A stretch of DNA of 64,000 nt. Source: Ignelater luminosus (Eukaryota; Arthropoda; Insecta; Coleoptera; Elateridae). The notes beneath the pieces are model-generated. The model made no database searches and was not told the DNA's origin. It worked only from the letters and a program-made list of their open reading frames with translations. Of the stretch, positions 23,831 through 35,545 are shown one piece after another; the first letter of the stretch is position 1, and each line of letters starts with the position of its first letter. The DNA is taken from contig VTPC01091258.1 of NCBI GenBank assembly GCA_011009095.1, positions 124,001 through 188,000 on the forward strand. The letters are read 5' to 3'. Both the position numbers and the translations under genes were made by a program.

Positions 23831-26800
23831 TAAACGGCTACACTATTGTCAACTTACACCTAACAAGTTTTTAACTAACTTAAAAAGACAGTTGAAATTG
23901 TCTGAAAACTTACACCTAACACAGTCTTAAAATCTAATCTACAGTTTCAATTATAGAAAACAATTAAAACACAATTAAAATCGCCGACAAAGAGCAAACT
24001 TAACAAATAAAACATTTTTGGTATATATCAATGTCAAGCGTGTCAGGGTCAACTGCTTAGACAAACAAGTGCGTTCCTAAACTGCCGATCTCAGTTTGTA
24101 CTGTTTTGATGAAATACTTGGCGACTGTTAAGTGAACTTGTGAAATTGGCTATTAATGCTAGAGAAGATTATCGCATTTTAACGACGCTTAAACAAATTA
24201 TCAGGCTTATTTCCAAGTAATAAAGTACATCGCGGCATTTCCAAACGTGCCTTTTTGGAAGGAGGTATGTCATTCTGCGGGCACCAATTTGGCATTTTAT
24301 ATTTTCATCTGATTATTTTTTATTCTATTCGCAAAGATATGAACAAATTCATCTAGGTATATAATAGGTGTTCTAGAACGTTTATTTTACATTAATAATT
24401 CGATTTTTCTTTAAGTGGAAAGGTATCTATATTATCGCATTACTCTACGAGGTTTAATTTTAGTTATCCTAAATCAGAGATGTTTTATGTTTTTATATGT
24501 TGAAATATCTTAATGGAAGAGTAATCAGATCCTGCAGTAATCGCGTACATTAATCAAACGATTCTAACTGTATTTCTGTTATTCACAGCCTACGCAGAAC
24601 GACTTCATTTTATTTTTAGTAATTTGAGATTATCACATTAAAATATCGCAATTTAATTTTCATAACATTCTCTTCTGCTTAACCAACGCCTACTAGACAC
24701 TAGGTATTAGAATGCACTTGAAACAAACGACAGTCGTTCACTTGCTTGCTTGCGGTCGTCAAGCGTAGGTCTACTGGCTGCGTATATACATTGTTTATTT
24801 TCTGGTTTTACGTAAATTTACGTTTATTAGCTTTTCTATTAATTTCAGTTTTATAATTTACCTGTTTTTCGTTCCATTACTTTTTATTTTTAAATTTATA
24901 TTCTCTTACTGGTTATTTTTTCCATGAGTTTTAATTTCCGGTACCAGCAGTTATATTCTTACGAAAATAATAATTATTTCCTTTAATTATTACGAATCAA
25001 GTTTCTTCGATTTTATCTAATATATTTTTTTTAATTATACCTAGAACATTAATGACTAAAAAGCATATTGTAACACTAACGAAAGAAAACTGAAACAAAT
25101 TAAGATCAACCTAGAAATACATTTAGGACACTTTCAGTAACTGCAATAGTTCTTTCCCAAAATAATATCTAAGAAAAATTAAAAAATTAGAATCAATCAT
25201 TTAAAACCTTTTTTATAGTTATAAGTTGTAAAATACAACTCCTATTAAGAGAATAGGCCCTCGTAACCACCACATCTTGTTCCAAGGCCTGACTGCCTAG
25301 TAGACGTTGACTAAACAAGAGATATGATTAAAACGTTAAAAAACACAATAAAAACTGTATTGAATTGGTCGCAGTCGTTTAACTCGTGGAAACGGCATGT
25401 GCTACCTTTGTACTTATATTGTAAAAAGGTCATTGAAAATAACGCCGAGTATCAATTTAACATTTTATTATGCAAATTTGCTGTAATTTATCATAAAACT
25501 TCCTGACGCTTGTACCAAATGGTAAACAAGCATTTCGAAATAGCACAAGCCCTCATCTTATGGGATTAACAACGTATCTTGTAGTCAAGAAAGATGGTTG
25601 GTTAGATTCAGTAATTTGCTTCATATTTTTGTTTTAAAATGCAATATGACATTACCACAGAAAAATTATTCGTTAATTGTAGTTCAATTGGAAAATAAAA
25701 GTAATAAAATGCTTATATTAAAACAAATGATGCGTTTAATTGTTGTAATTTGTTAACATGCAGTTCCACAAAGTAAATGTGAATAAAATAAATAATATTT
25801 GTACTAAAATCTTTGTGTTTATGCCATTTTTACTTAAAGGACTGCAGCGATAGAACCCATAAATTGAATGAAATAAGATAACGTAAAATGTTTCTTTTTG
25901 AGAGACAAGGCAGAGAAAACAGTAGCTTCTTTTTATTTTTGAAGTAGTTACATTTTTCTGCGTAAGATTTAGAAAAAACGATTATTTATTTTAATTTCAT
26001 TTTTGAATTTTGTTTAATTTTGCTATTACATTTTTAATTAAATTTTTACTTTTTAGATGTATTATTCTTTTAGAAATACAGCTTTTACTCTTGGAATAAA
26101 TACCACATGTCTCTAAAGTATGATAAAATCACAAACGCATACTTATATCCAGATAACTGGCAATTTATTTCAAAACAATATAGAGCAAGGATGGCTTAAC
26201 TTTGGTATAAACACCAATGACACTCATAAGCGACATAAACGTCATAATTTTATTTTTCAAGTAATACTTCATAACTAAAGTACTTGGCTTTTCGAAATAG
26301 CTAAATAAAAATCAGAAAAACATTTCAAAATGAGAATAATAGCTTTCCTTCTTTGCAATATTACTGCTATTGGAATAACTGCAAAACCGTTCTCGCTCTC
26401 CTGTAAAATTGTGTTGATAACGCCTGTCGGTCTGTTATGTCCGCGACAAATTAGCAAACCGTATTCAATTACAATAAGAAATGGTAGAAAAGTAATAAAA
26501 TGCATCAGACTGATGAGTGGCTTTAGTTGCATTGCAGACGAAGGATTATACATCATGTAAATAAATAACACTGACAAACTGATAGGGTAAGTTTCTGGTG
26601 ACTAGATAAGCATTTTTCCAAGTGGAATCTATGGTCGATCCTTGGTTACGGAGTTATCGACCTTTAAAGTGCAAACACGTTAACTCTTGGATGCATCGTC
26701 GTTATTTATTATTAGTGTAGTTCATAACAGAAAGGATGGGTAAAATAAAAATATGAAGAGAAAACAAAAATGGTTCATGAGGCGTCCGACGGAATTTAAA

Positions 26801-27075
26801 CGGATGCGACGCGGCCTGCCCGACCGAACAGTTTTTATATTTACATAATTGCTGTAAACTGGGAAAATAATAAATATAAACATAAGTAAAAATTAACATT
26901 GAATTTCCTATATACACTTGGGCAAATCACCACCCTGTATATATTATATAAATATACATTATAAAAAGTTCCAACTGCTATCTGGAAATGAAAGACTTTT
27001 TGAACACTTGTTAGACATAGTTTAGCGTACCAAGACTTCAGTCAATGGCCGCCTCAGAGAAGCCATATTGTCAAA
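23831..27075. other. no supported gene
   Basis: No gene could be supported. Overlapping frames on both strands at 26275-26577 (100 codons -, 76 codons +) have no motif I recognise. A small GC-richer patch at 26770-26835 (GAGGCGTCCGACGG, GACGCGGCCTGCCCG) and an ACCACCCTGTATATATT string near 26928 look like edges of old repeats. Confidence 0.4.
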
Positions 27076-27177
27076 CAGAGTTGGGCAAATTGTAAATTGA
27101 TTACACTTACAAAAAGTATTCGATTACTTCTGTTTAGAAGAACTACAAATTATCATTTACAATTTGTCTAACTCTAT
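27076..27177. mobile_element. about 100-bp hAT-type MITE
   Basis: Left end CAGAGTTGGGCAAATTGTAA (27076) and right end TTACAATTTGTCTAACTCTA (to 27176) are imperfect inverted copies. CAGAGTTGGGCAAA is a common hAT-type terminus. The two ends can pair into a hairpin with about 50 nt between them. No 8-bp target duplication is evident. Confidence 0.65.
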
Positions 27178-28320
27178 TATCGACTAGAGTTCATCCTTAA
27201 CTGTAAACTAGAAAGGATAAGAAAGTTCAATACAAGTTTTTGCAAAATCTATACAAAATAGGTATTAGTTGCTTAACATCTGTCCTACTGTAAGCGATAT
27301 GAACCATAATGTCTCACCATAATACTAATCTGTTCCTGTATATACATATAGTTTACGAATAAAGTTGTTATTTTTTAATTTTATACAATAAAAATAAGTT
27401 GAATTATGATACTATTACACAAAATTTCAAAATGTATTTTTTATCTTCTGTTTGATGCACATTTTTGGTATGTAGTCACTAGCAATTTAAAAAATCACAA
27501 CATAATTATCAAACAAACGCCGATGCTCTAAATGACGTCGTTTTTAATTATCCCTGTGTATATACATTTTCTGATGTTTTCATATTGAACGGTTTACATC
27601 ATCCGGATTATTTCTCTACTTTCTAATAACCCAAGGCTAGAATACACCGAAAGTAGCCAACCATTTTTGGAATGTTTACTTTTACGAAGATGTTATTATA
27701 GTATCTGCGCTTTGTTACGTGGCTGTTTATAGAAAAAAATTTTGCCTGAAGTAACCGTGAAGATTTGTAATTTTATATTATAAATGTACAAGAAATAACT
27801 TTCTCGTTCTGGAATAGACATGTCAAGAATAATAATAAAAGTGATTATTAATATATTATTATTTTAAAATATTCCACCTCAACTTTTTGTAATGTGTCTG
27901 TTAAAAAGACACAGAAGCGCTTAATCGTTGTTGGCAATGAGCACGTATTAAACTACCGATAAATACTGCTCCGAGATTACGGCTTACACGGATTAAGTCA
28001 AACAGCTGTTGGATGGAGAGGATAAACAATGACAGATATCTTACCCAACATGTATAAACTGTTAGCATACGCTGTATACTGAATACGCAACGTACTATAA
28101 ATTAGAAACAAATAGTTCGGTTTCCCTGCGTGATTTCAGTATAATTAAATTACTATACACAATATTAAACTGACCATACGGTGTTAATTAATTTCACCAG
28201 AAAATATATAATCTTCACATCTTATCTACTTGATGTTTATAAAACGTAACTTTATTTATTTAGAACTATTCATAATCCATTTCCCATTTTATAAACACAA
28301 TCAACTTGTCAGAAGTAAAA
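27178..28320. other. no gene seen
   Basis: AT-rich sequence with no supported feature. Confidence 0.45.
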
Positions 28321-28330
28321 CTAACAAAGC

Positions 28331-28645
28331 TTGATTAAAGATCAGGAGCGTGCTGGATCGGAGGGAAACGGGAATCGAGGGGAACCCTTACGGACCGGTA
28401 TAAAGCCCGAGGGGGAAGTCATAGGGCCGACCGGTGCAGAGCTCGAGAGGAACCCCTCATGGGCCGGTCAAAGAAAGATTTTCTCGAGCTGGTATGAATA
28501 CTCCAGCACGTCCCTGTTAACGATGAAATTTACTGTTTATCAAACAATTCGTACATTCAAAGAAAACACTAAAACCATTACAATACACGACTATTTCAGT
28601 AATTCAACGCCTGAAAACTGTGATAAATTACAGATGATGAAGTGA
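28331..28645 (+). pseudogene. GC-rich fragment, possibly an element ORF1 start
   Basis: An open frame of 104 codons, but the more sensible reading shifts frame. From ATG at 28461 it reads MGRSKKDFLELV, a stop, then ILQHVPVNDE. After a +1 shift comes VYQTIRTFKENTKTITIHDY and then FSNSTPENCDKLQMMK to the stop at 28645. The upstream 120 bp is rich in GGA/CCGG motifs with an internal near-repeat (ACCGGT...GCCCGAGGG and ACCGGT...GCTCGAGAGG). Base composition differs sharply from the flanks. It looks like the 5' untranslated region and N-terminus of a retroelement or other element ORF. I do not recognise the family with confidence. Confidence 0.35.
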
Positions 28646-28659
28646 TTGCAAAAATGCAA

Positions 28660-30540
28660 TAATTATGACGACGACATCCTAACTTCAAAATGAGTCAAAG
28701 TGACTTGTAGAAGTTAAAATCGGAAAAAAACTATTCTATACTTTTACACCTTTGCATTCAGGAAAATAACGAAATAACTGAACGTAATTTGATGATCAAT
28801 ACGTAACAATATTATAATAGACAACACTCGGTAAGACTAGCCATCGAAAGGTTATTTTCTTGCTATTCCCAATTAACGAACTATTTGTCCTTTTACATAT
28901 AACATGAAAAGAATAAATCTTCCAATATATCATTAACCGTTAGAAAAAGAACGTGAAATTTGCATGGGAGGACTAACAATTTTCATAAACACATTTCGTA
29001 AATTTTTACCATTTTGAGCATTTGAACGTGAGAAAGATAGCTTTATGCAATTTTTAGCTTACAATAAAGATCGCTCACAAAACAGCACATTGTATTTAAT
29101 TACAAAAAATTCTTTGTATGGTGTAACGTACCCTTGCGTAACAATAATACTTATTCTAATAAGACACTTTTTGTATCTGCTCAAGCTAAAGTCAGAAGAC
29201 GGTATTGAGCATAGAGAAAAGGGGTTTATAAACACAATAAATCAAAGTCAGAAAATATTTAAGACGTATATTTAAATCACGACCAAATCAAATTCAACTT
29301 CAAGGGAAATTGTACAATATAGAAATATACAATACATAAACCTTGTAAATATTGCATACAATTATCAATAATACTGAAAAGGTCTGAAGTGTCGGTGTTT
29401 TTATAATAATAATAAATAGAAAATGTTATTCATTAAAGTTTATAAATAGGTTAACAAATTGTTACAATTGCTGTGGAACCGTAAAGAACTTATCAACACT
29501 AAGAGAGATTTGCAAAATGTTGACAAGCTTTATACAGTGTGTGCAAGATAAGGATACACATAATGGGGATCTTGGAAACGGCAAGAGATACAAAATCGGT
29601 TAAATGGGATGAAAGTTGGCTATTTATAGGCCCTTTTCGTTCGCGTTTGCGAAATGTATATATCTTGGATAGTTTCTGAGATATTTAAAAAGATGTTGAT
29701 TTCTGGGTTTTCGTTTATATTTTTTCTTTCATTTCTTTAAAGGGATATCGGAGAACTAACACCACTTTTCCATTGCCACTTTTTGTGCTCTATTAAAATA
29801 ATAAAAATAATATAAAAAATTTCTGTAAAACGTTTTGGTCTCGAGTAACCATTATCAACCACATTTTTTAAACCGACCAAGAAACAATTAGAAATTGTTT
29901 TGGATAGCTCTTGTTTTAAAGAAATATTAAAGTACGTTTGAAAGGAATTAACTGACAAATGGCAAAACCTTTATTCTATTAAAATTCAAAAATATCTTCA
30001 AGGAATAACAGGTATAAGTAAGACCCCTTTTCCGTGAAAGTTTATTGAGCGTCCGTCACATTCCCAAAAGTCAATGTTCTGCAAATTTCTAGTTTTTAAG
30101 AAGTATTCAAAGGTGTAAGACACTACAATGCAATAAATTAAAAATGTTTAAATATAGTTGAATAGCTCAAAGGCAACCCGATAATCATCAAGGTACTTAA
30201 GACAACCGGTACAATGCAGAAATGTTGATAAATACAAAAAAGTCAATATGTTGCAACAATTAATTTGAAAATTTTACTGAAAAGCGATAACCAATTGTAA
30301 ATCTAAAAACGAAATCATAAAAGATTATTTTATTTCATAAATGAGCTTTAGAAAAATGATAATTTAGAAAAATATAATTTAAAAAGGAAATACACTAAAG
30401 AAAACATTTTAGTCTAAGCAAAGATTTATGACTGTTAAGTAGCAAAAGTTAATATTCTTGCTGCTAAATAAAACTAAATAAACTATAACTTTAGTGCAAA
30501 GAAACTAAGTAATTTCAAAATTTCATCATAAGAAAAAATC
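28660..30540. other. no gene; old repeat relic near 29.55 kb
   Basis: No gene is seen. At 29555-29750 a non-coding relic has CTTGGAAACGGCAAGAGATA and TTTCTTTAAAGGGATATC, similar in layout to 18.65-18.85 kb. The remaining frames are short and featureless. Confidence 0.4.
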
Positions 30541-30575
30541 ACTTTTAAGAAAGTCATACTTGTAGGTCGACTTAC

Positions 30576-30626
30576 CGGATGACGAGGACGGGAAGAGATA
30601 CAGATCTGATCTGCGTGGACTCATCG
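30576..30626 (-). other. candidate 51-bp internal exon
   Basis: On the minus strand, a pyrimidine-rich acceptor (GCCCTCTCTTGTTTTAG, ending at 30627) is followed by a 51-base GC-balanced segment and then a strong donor, GTAAGTCGAC, starting at 30575. The segment is 17 codons, so skipping or including it would keep frame. Two of its three phases are open: one reads DESTQIRSVSLPVLVIR and the other MSPRRSDLYLFPSS. The composition is unlike the flanking DNA. If real, it is the only visible host exon and would mean that much of the window is intron of a minus-strand gene. I cannot name the gene. A second acceptor-like site (CTCTCTTCCTCTTCAACAG) lies near 31032-31050 on the same strand. Confidence 0.4.
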
Positions 30627-31099
30627 CTAAAACAAGAGAGGGCACAAAAACATTTTTAAAATTCTTTTGATCTTTTCTCTTCTTTTTTTCTCAAAGCATC
30701 ATTAAAATTAGGTTAACAAAAAGTATTGTTAATACAACTCCATGAGATAAAGGTTATCTTTTAGTAAACTCCATCCTGAAAGAAACTAATTAAATTGAAC
30801 AATCTTACACGGTCAGATTTCAAAAAAATTCTCGTTAACAATTATAAATGAAAATTTGTCAAAATTAGAAAAACTGACATCCACTGTTATTGATGATGCC
30901 AGTGATGACAGGAAGCATCCTCGTTCAAAACGGTGAGAGCGTCGAGCTGTAAAGTCGCAAGTGTAGGTCAATTTCTGGCGCTTATTTTAACTGTTAATTG
31001 GTGACACAGCTGGACGTGTGAGTGTTCCATGGCTGTTGAAGAGGAAGAGAGAGAGGGTTGGTGGTACATTCCTTGTGCATCCTTTACTTGCATGTTCGG

Positions 31100-33239
31100 C
31101 TATCCTCGACAACCATCATGAGAATTGATTACAATTTACTATTACTGTAAATCTGATGTTTACAAAGGTGTAAATAGATAAAGTTAGTTTTCAATTAGTA
31201 TGTTTTTTCGCACTAGATCATGCGACAAACTAACAAAACCTCCTGATCTAGTTAAAAGTAGTAATTTGATAGTTTACGATAAACCAAGCGATAGGTAAAG
31301 TGTTTTCGATCCATTAAGATCAAAAATGAGGTGTTATATCAATTTTATTATTATTGAATCTTAAAAATACATAAGATTTCTAAAATAAACTACCTTACCT
31401 GTAAGGTATTCTTTTAAAAATTGGTTTTCGAAAGTCATAAGAATGGGAAGTTAGATGCTGGAAGCCAAAATTTAACCAAATTTATTTTAAAATGTAATTG
31501 CAGTTAAAATTATAATTACAGCAACAGTAGAATGTATTTATGTAAACATCAAATGTAACACATAATAAATTAGTTTTTCAATTAATCATCCCTTTATCAA
31601 AAAGAAAGTTCTAGTTCTTTTTTGCAAAAACAATCTGCATATGTATATCGGCACTACTGCACATTAACTCGCATTGTTATATTTATTCTTGGGTGTATTT
31701 CATATTGGGATTCTCATTGTTTACTTGTTATCGTTGAAATTTTATATGTACTACTTGTCGTATGTAGGTGACTTATCATAGTACATAAAAGTATTTTAAC
31801 TAATGAACACACATTAAAACGCTAAAGTAATTCTAAGGACTACTTAATAGTTACAAATAAATAATTTTGATTACATCATTCAAAACTAAATGAAAGTTAG
31901 AAAATATTACATTTGCCACATCTGAGTTGTTTTATTTTTGTTTTGGTTATTTATTCAGCTTTAAAATTCTATTTCAGCTATTTATTTGTAACAAAATAAA
32001 TTTCTGATAATCTGATGAACAATAAAATTATACAGGATTTATGAACATAACCTAGAGATAACTTCATGTTTTCTGTATTTATACTTGTTTTAAGCTTAAA
32101 AGATGATAATTGCCGGTTAAAAATTATTAAATAATTTAAATATCATTTAGTTTTAAAATACAAAATACAAAATATACAGTTTCCATTGTGTTTTTTCATT
32201 TTACGTTTTTGTGTTCATAGCTCTATATGACTTTTTAATAGATACTCATTGGTTTATTTGTGTCAGACAGAGATAATTTTGTTTGTAATAATTGAAAACG
32301 TTTTTATTCCCTGGGAAAATAATGTTGTTTCATTATGTATTGAAAACGAGGTATGTAAACTGCATTTTATTCCGGTCGGGAGAAAAATTATTTTATGTTA
32401 TCATAAAAACGCTTAAAAAATCAAGACTAAACTAAAAACTGTGGCTTTTACAATTTTGGTTAAAGCAAGATTCTATAATTATCATTTTGTTTGTTGTTTA
32501 CAACGATCTACACAGACAATGCAAAATACACTATTTTATAAAAAATAAACATTTCCGTAAACTAGGTCTAAGATTAATGCGTGAGTTCCAGTTAAGCAAT
32601 TCGGCTATTGCTGAATTTTGACGACCTCGCTAAATTTAAACATCCATATTTGATAAAGATAGAAAGCTTTTGAAAAAGGCTTTCATAATACATTGCATAA
32701 CCTATCCTGAAAATTTTGGGTCAAGAGATCATTAAAGTTATACTTTAAACTTCGATATCTTGGAGAAAGTCACTTCTAATTTGTTTTAAAAAATCACGAA
32801 TATTCACCTACTGATACCGGTTACAAAATGGCATCATAGTTAAAACAAAAATAAGTCGTACAGTGAACACGTACTTGATCAAATTCATTTAATTGGTAGC
32901 ATAATGTCACATTGAAATCCAGTAGTGTACTACATTTGGTGTTTTCTTTATTTGCCTAGAAGTTGTCACATTTGCATTGCTGGTTGCTATCAGAAATCCT
33001 AGAGAATTGTAAAAATGTTTCAAATAGACAGTGAATTCAAATACCCATTCGAGTCAAAATTCCGAAAGAAGTAGAAATATTTTATTACTTCATTCCTAAG
33101 ACTGTTTGATGAGTGGCGTTACTTGTGCAGAAATCGAAAGCAAAGGGCGTTGACAATAGCATCAAGTTTTCCATCTTTTAGTTGTGTAATTGAAATTAAT
33201 CAGATGACCATAGGTAACAACTAATTTGATTTCCTTAGT
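31100..33239. other. no gene seen
   Basis: AT-rich, with no supported coding or repeat structure beyond short A/T runs. Confidence 0.45.
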
Positions 33240-34035
33240 GCAATTGGGTCTAAGAATCATACAGTTGCTGCATTGGAATAGTCATTTAGCTTTTAAATCA
33301 ATTTTGAATTTCTTAATGATTACTTAGTAGAAGATACCATTACAGTAACATTTACACACCTTACATTGGTGTTGTACTTTGTATTGTTTTAAGCCCTTTG
33401 TTGTTTATTATTTGACATTTTAAAATCTTTAAAGGATTGTAAAGTTTAAGCATATGCGGGTGATACGCAGATTTATAAATCTTTTCGTTTCTCGGAAAGA
33501 GTTCAGGCATATGAAGACATCAAAATGATATCAATTCAGTTGCGGAACTTTAATTTCAGCATAATATTAAACTTAATAGTAACAAGTCAAATTTATTATT
33601 AGCAGTTAGTAGTAGTTGAACCTGCTAAATAAATCTAGATACTAATTTAAGATTTAAGCAACATGTTAGCAAATTACTTCAAAAGACGTACTTTTATGTA
33701 AAGTTGCTTTATATTAATTGCCATATTTTAAATTTTAGTCAAAAGAAATGCTATCCGAGTCTTTAGTATTGTCGATTTCAATTATCGCAATTTCAAATAC
33801 AGTCCATGCCTTTGACACTAGTGATAAATATCACACTCAAAAAATACAAAATCGGTACTGTCGATTTATTTATGGTTTGAGGGATTTGATCACATTTAAT
33901 ATAATAGGTTGGTTAAAGATGGAATATTGTTGGAAATATCAGTTGGTGTCGTTCATACATGCTCTGCTCACATTTGAGCATTTTTCTATATCTATTACTT
34001 CTGAGTTTGTATCTAGGTCAAGCGTGAGTCTGTAT
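33240..34035 (+). pseudogene. CR1/L2-type LINE RT fragment (family of the 44 kb copy)
   Basis: Decayed middle and C-terminal RT region of a CR1/L2-type non-LTR retrotransposon. Recognisable parts are YIGVVLCIVLSPLLF near 33365 (from the G.PQGS.LGPLLF block), AYADTQIYKSFRF-like sequence near 33450 carrying the degraded active-site YADD, and HNIKLNSNKSNLLL near 33560. The long open tail 33748-34035 includes IQNRYCRFIYGLRD and LKMEYCWKYQLVSFIHALL. The tail aligns block by block with 45996-46283 (IQKAQN..RFICNLRK, VRMENRWKYQLGS), so the two belong to one family. It is cut on the right by a fold-back element at 34036; an AATAAATGTGATTATTGTTG string at 35518 matches the 3' end of the family and suggests the insertion was internal. 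Confidence 0.8.
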
Positions 34036-35505
34036 AGGGTCGCTAAAAAGTATGAAAACACGCTACCCAGGCAGAAACCGTAAGAGATAAACAAATGAAA
34101 TTTGGAGAGCTTAAAGTAGGTATTTTTGCCATGTTTCGCGAAGGTAATTAAAAACAAATCTTCAACTGTTTTTTGTACGGCCGCCATAATGAATTATTTT
34201 AAATAGAACACTCTGTGTATGACCCCATATTTGGATAGAGATTTTCAAGACAAATGCAATGATATAAACGTTGCTTTACTTATTTTGAAAGGTTTTGGAG
34301 ATAATCGTCATTCTTTTGTCAGCGGTTTCCCTTTTAAAAAGTATGGAAACACGTTGCTCCTGCAGAAACGGTAAGAGATAGACAAATAAAATTTGGGATC
34401 TTATAGTAGGCATTGTTTGCCATGCTTTGCAAAGAGACTCAAGATAAAATCTTCAATTGTTTTCTCGTACGGCTGCCATCTTGATTTTTCTTAAAATGGA
34501 TCACTCTGTATATGACCCCATATCTTAATAGGGATTTTAAAGGCGAATTGAATAATATAGGGTTGCTCTACTTATCCTGAAAGTTTTTGAAGATAATCGC
34601 TATTCTTTTGTCAAGAATTTTTTTACTTTAAAGACAGATTCATAATGCAAGTAGTTCCCCCTGATTATTTGCAAAATTCTTTACGAACATTTCAAAAAAG
34701 ATTGTTTTATTGCTAAGAAGTTAACGCAACGCATTTTAAACACTTTTTATAAAATTATATTGTGTTTTTGTTATTATCAGTTCGTCACTATTTGATCTTA
34801 TTCCACCTTTTTAGTTTGTTCTAGCATCTATCCATTATTTTAAATAAGTAGATTAAGGGCAAAATCTTTACGATTTTCTTTTACTTTAACTACTTATAAA
34901 ATAATCGCACATCATTTTTATATTTCCATTGCCTTTACTGTTTTATGGGTAACTCGATTTTGATAAAAATTAATAGTGAAATCCTTGACAAAAGAATAGC
35001 GATTATCTTTCAAGTTAAGTATAGCAACCCTTATATTATTGAATTCGCCTTTAAAATCCCTATCGAGATATGGGGTCACATACAGGGTGATCTATTTAAA
35101 GAAATTCAAGATGACCGCCGTACAAGAAAACGATTGAAGATTTGATCTTAACTCTTTTCGCAAAACATGGCAAACAATACCCACTTTAAGATCTCCAAAT
35201 TTTAATAGAGAAACCGCTGACAAAATAATGGCGATTATCTCCAAACCCTTTCAAGATAAGAGTAGCAATCTTATATCATTGAACTTGTCTTGAAAATCCC
35301 TATCCAAATATGGGGTCATATACAGGGTGTTCCATTTAAAAAAAATTCAAGATGGTGGCCGTACAAAAACACAATTGAAGATTTGTTTTTAATTATCTTT
35401 GCAAAACATGGCAAAAAATACCTACTTTAAGCTCTCCAAATTTCATTTGTCTATCGCTTACCGTTTTTGGGGGCTAGCGTGTTTCCATACTTTTTTAGTG
35501 ACCCT
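34036..35505. mobile_element. fold-back element with two-unit inverted arms
   Basis: Both ends read AGGGTC(G/A)CTAAAAA in inverted orientation (34036 and 35505). Each arm holds two tandem copies of a unit of about 290 bp: 34036-34329 and 34330-34622 on the left, about 34950-35205 and 35206-35505 on the right, inverted. Every unit has the order GAAAC(C/G)GTAAGAGATA, a GCCATG...TTTGC block, GTACGGC(C/T)GCCAT, ACTCTGTATATGACCCCATA, and GATAATCG.(C/T)ATTCTTTTGTCA. The middle (34623-34949) is unique AT-rich sequence without a transposase. This is the structure of foldback-type elements. Frames at 33939-34187 and 34945-35145 are by-products. Target duplication is not clear. Confidence 0.85.
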
Positions 35506-35517
35506 GATAATTCTAAT

Positions 35518-35545
35518 TAATAAATGTGATTATTGTTGTTAAAAC
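35518..35545 (+). repeat. 3' terminus of the interrupted LINE
   Basis: AATAAATGTGATTATTGTTG resembles the AATAAAGACGATTATTATTA 3' end at 47018-47040 of the related copy. It is taken as the end of the LINE split by the fold-back element. Sequence between the RT end and this tail is missing. Confidence 0.45.

Noticed and set aside
26275..26577. Overlapping 100-codon (-) and 76-codon (+) open frames
   Set aside because: Neither reading shows a domain or a splice context. The hydrophobic minus reading hinted at a chemoreceptor, but no conserved receptor motif could be found.
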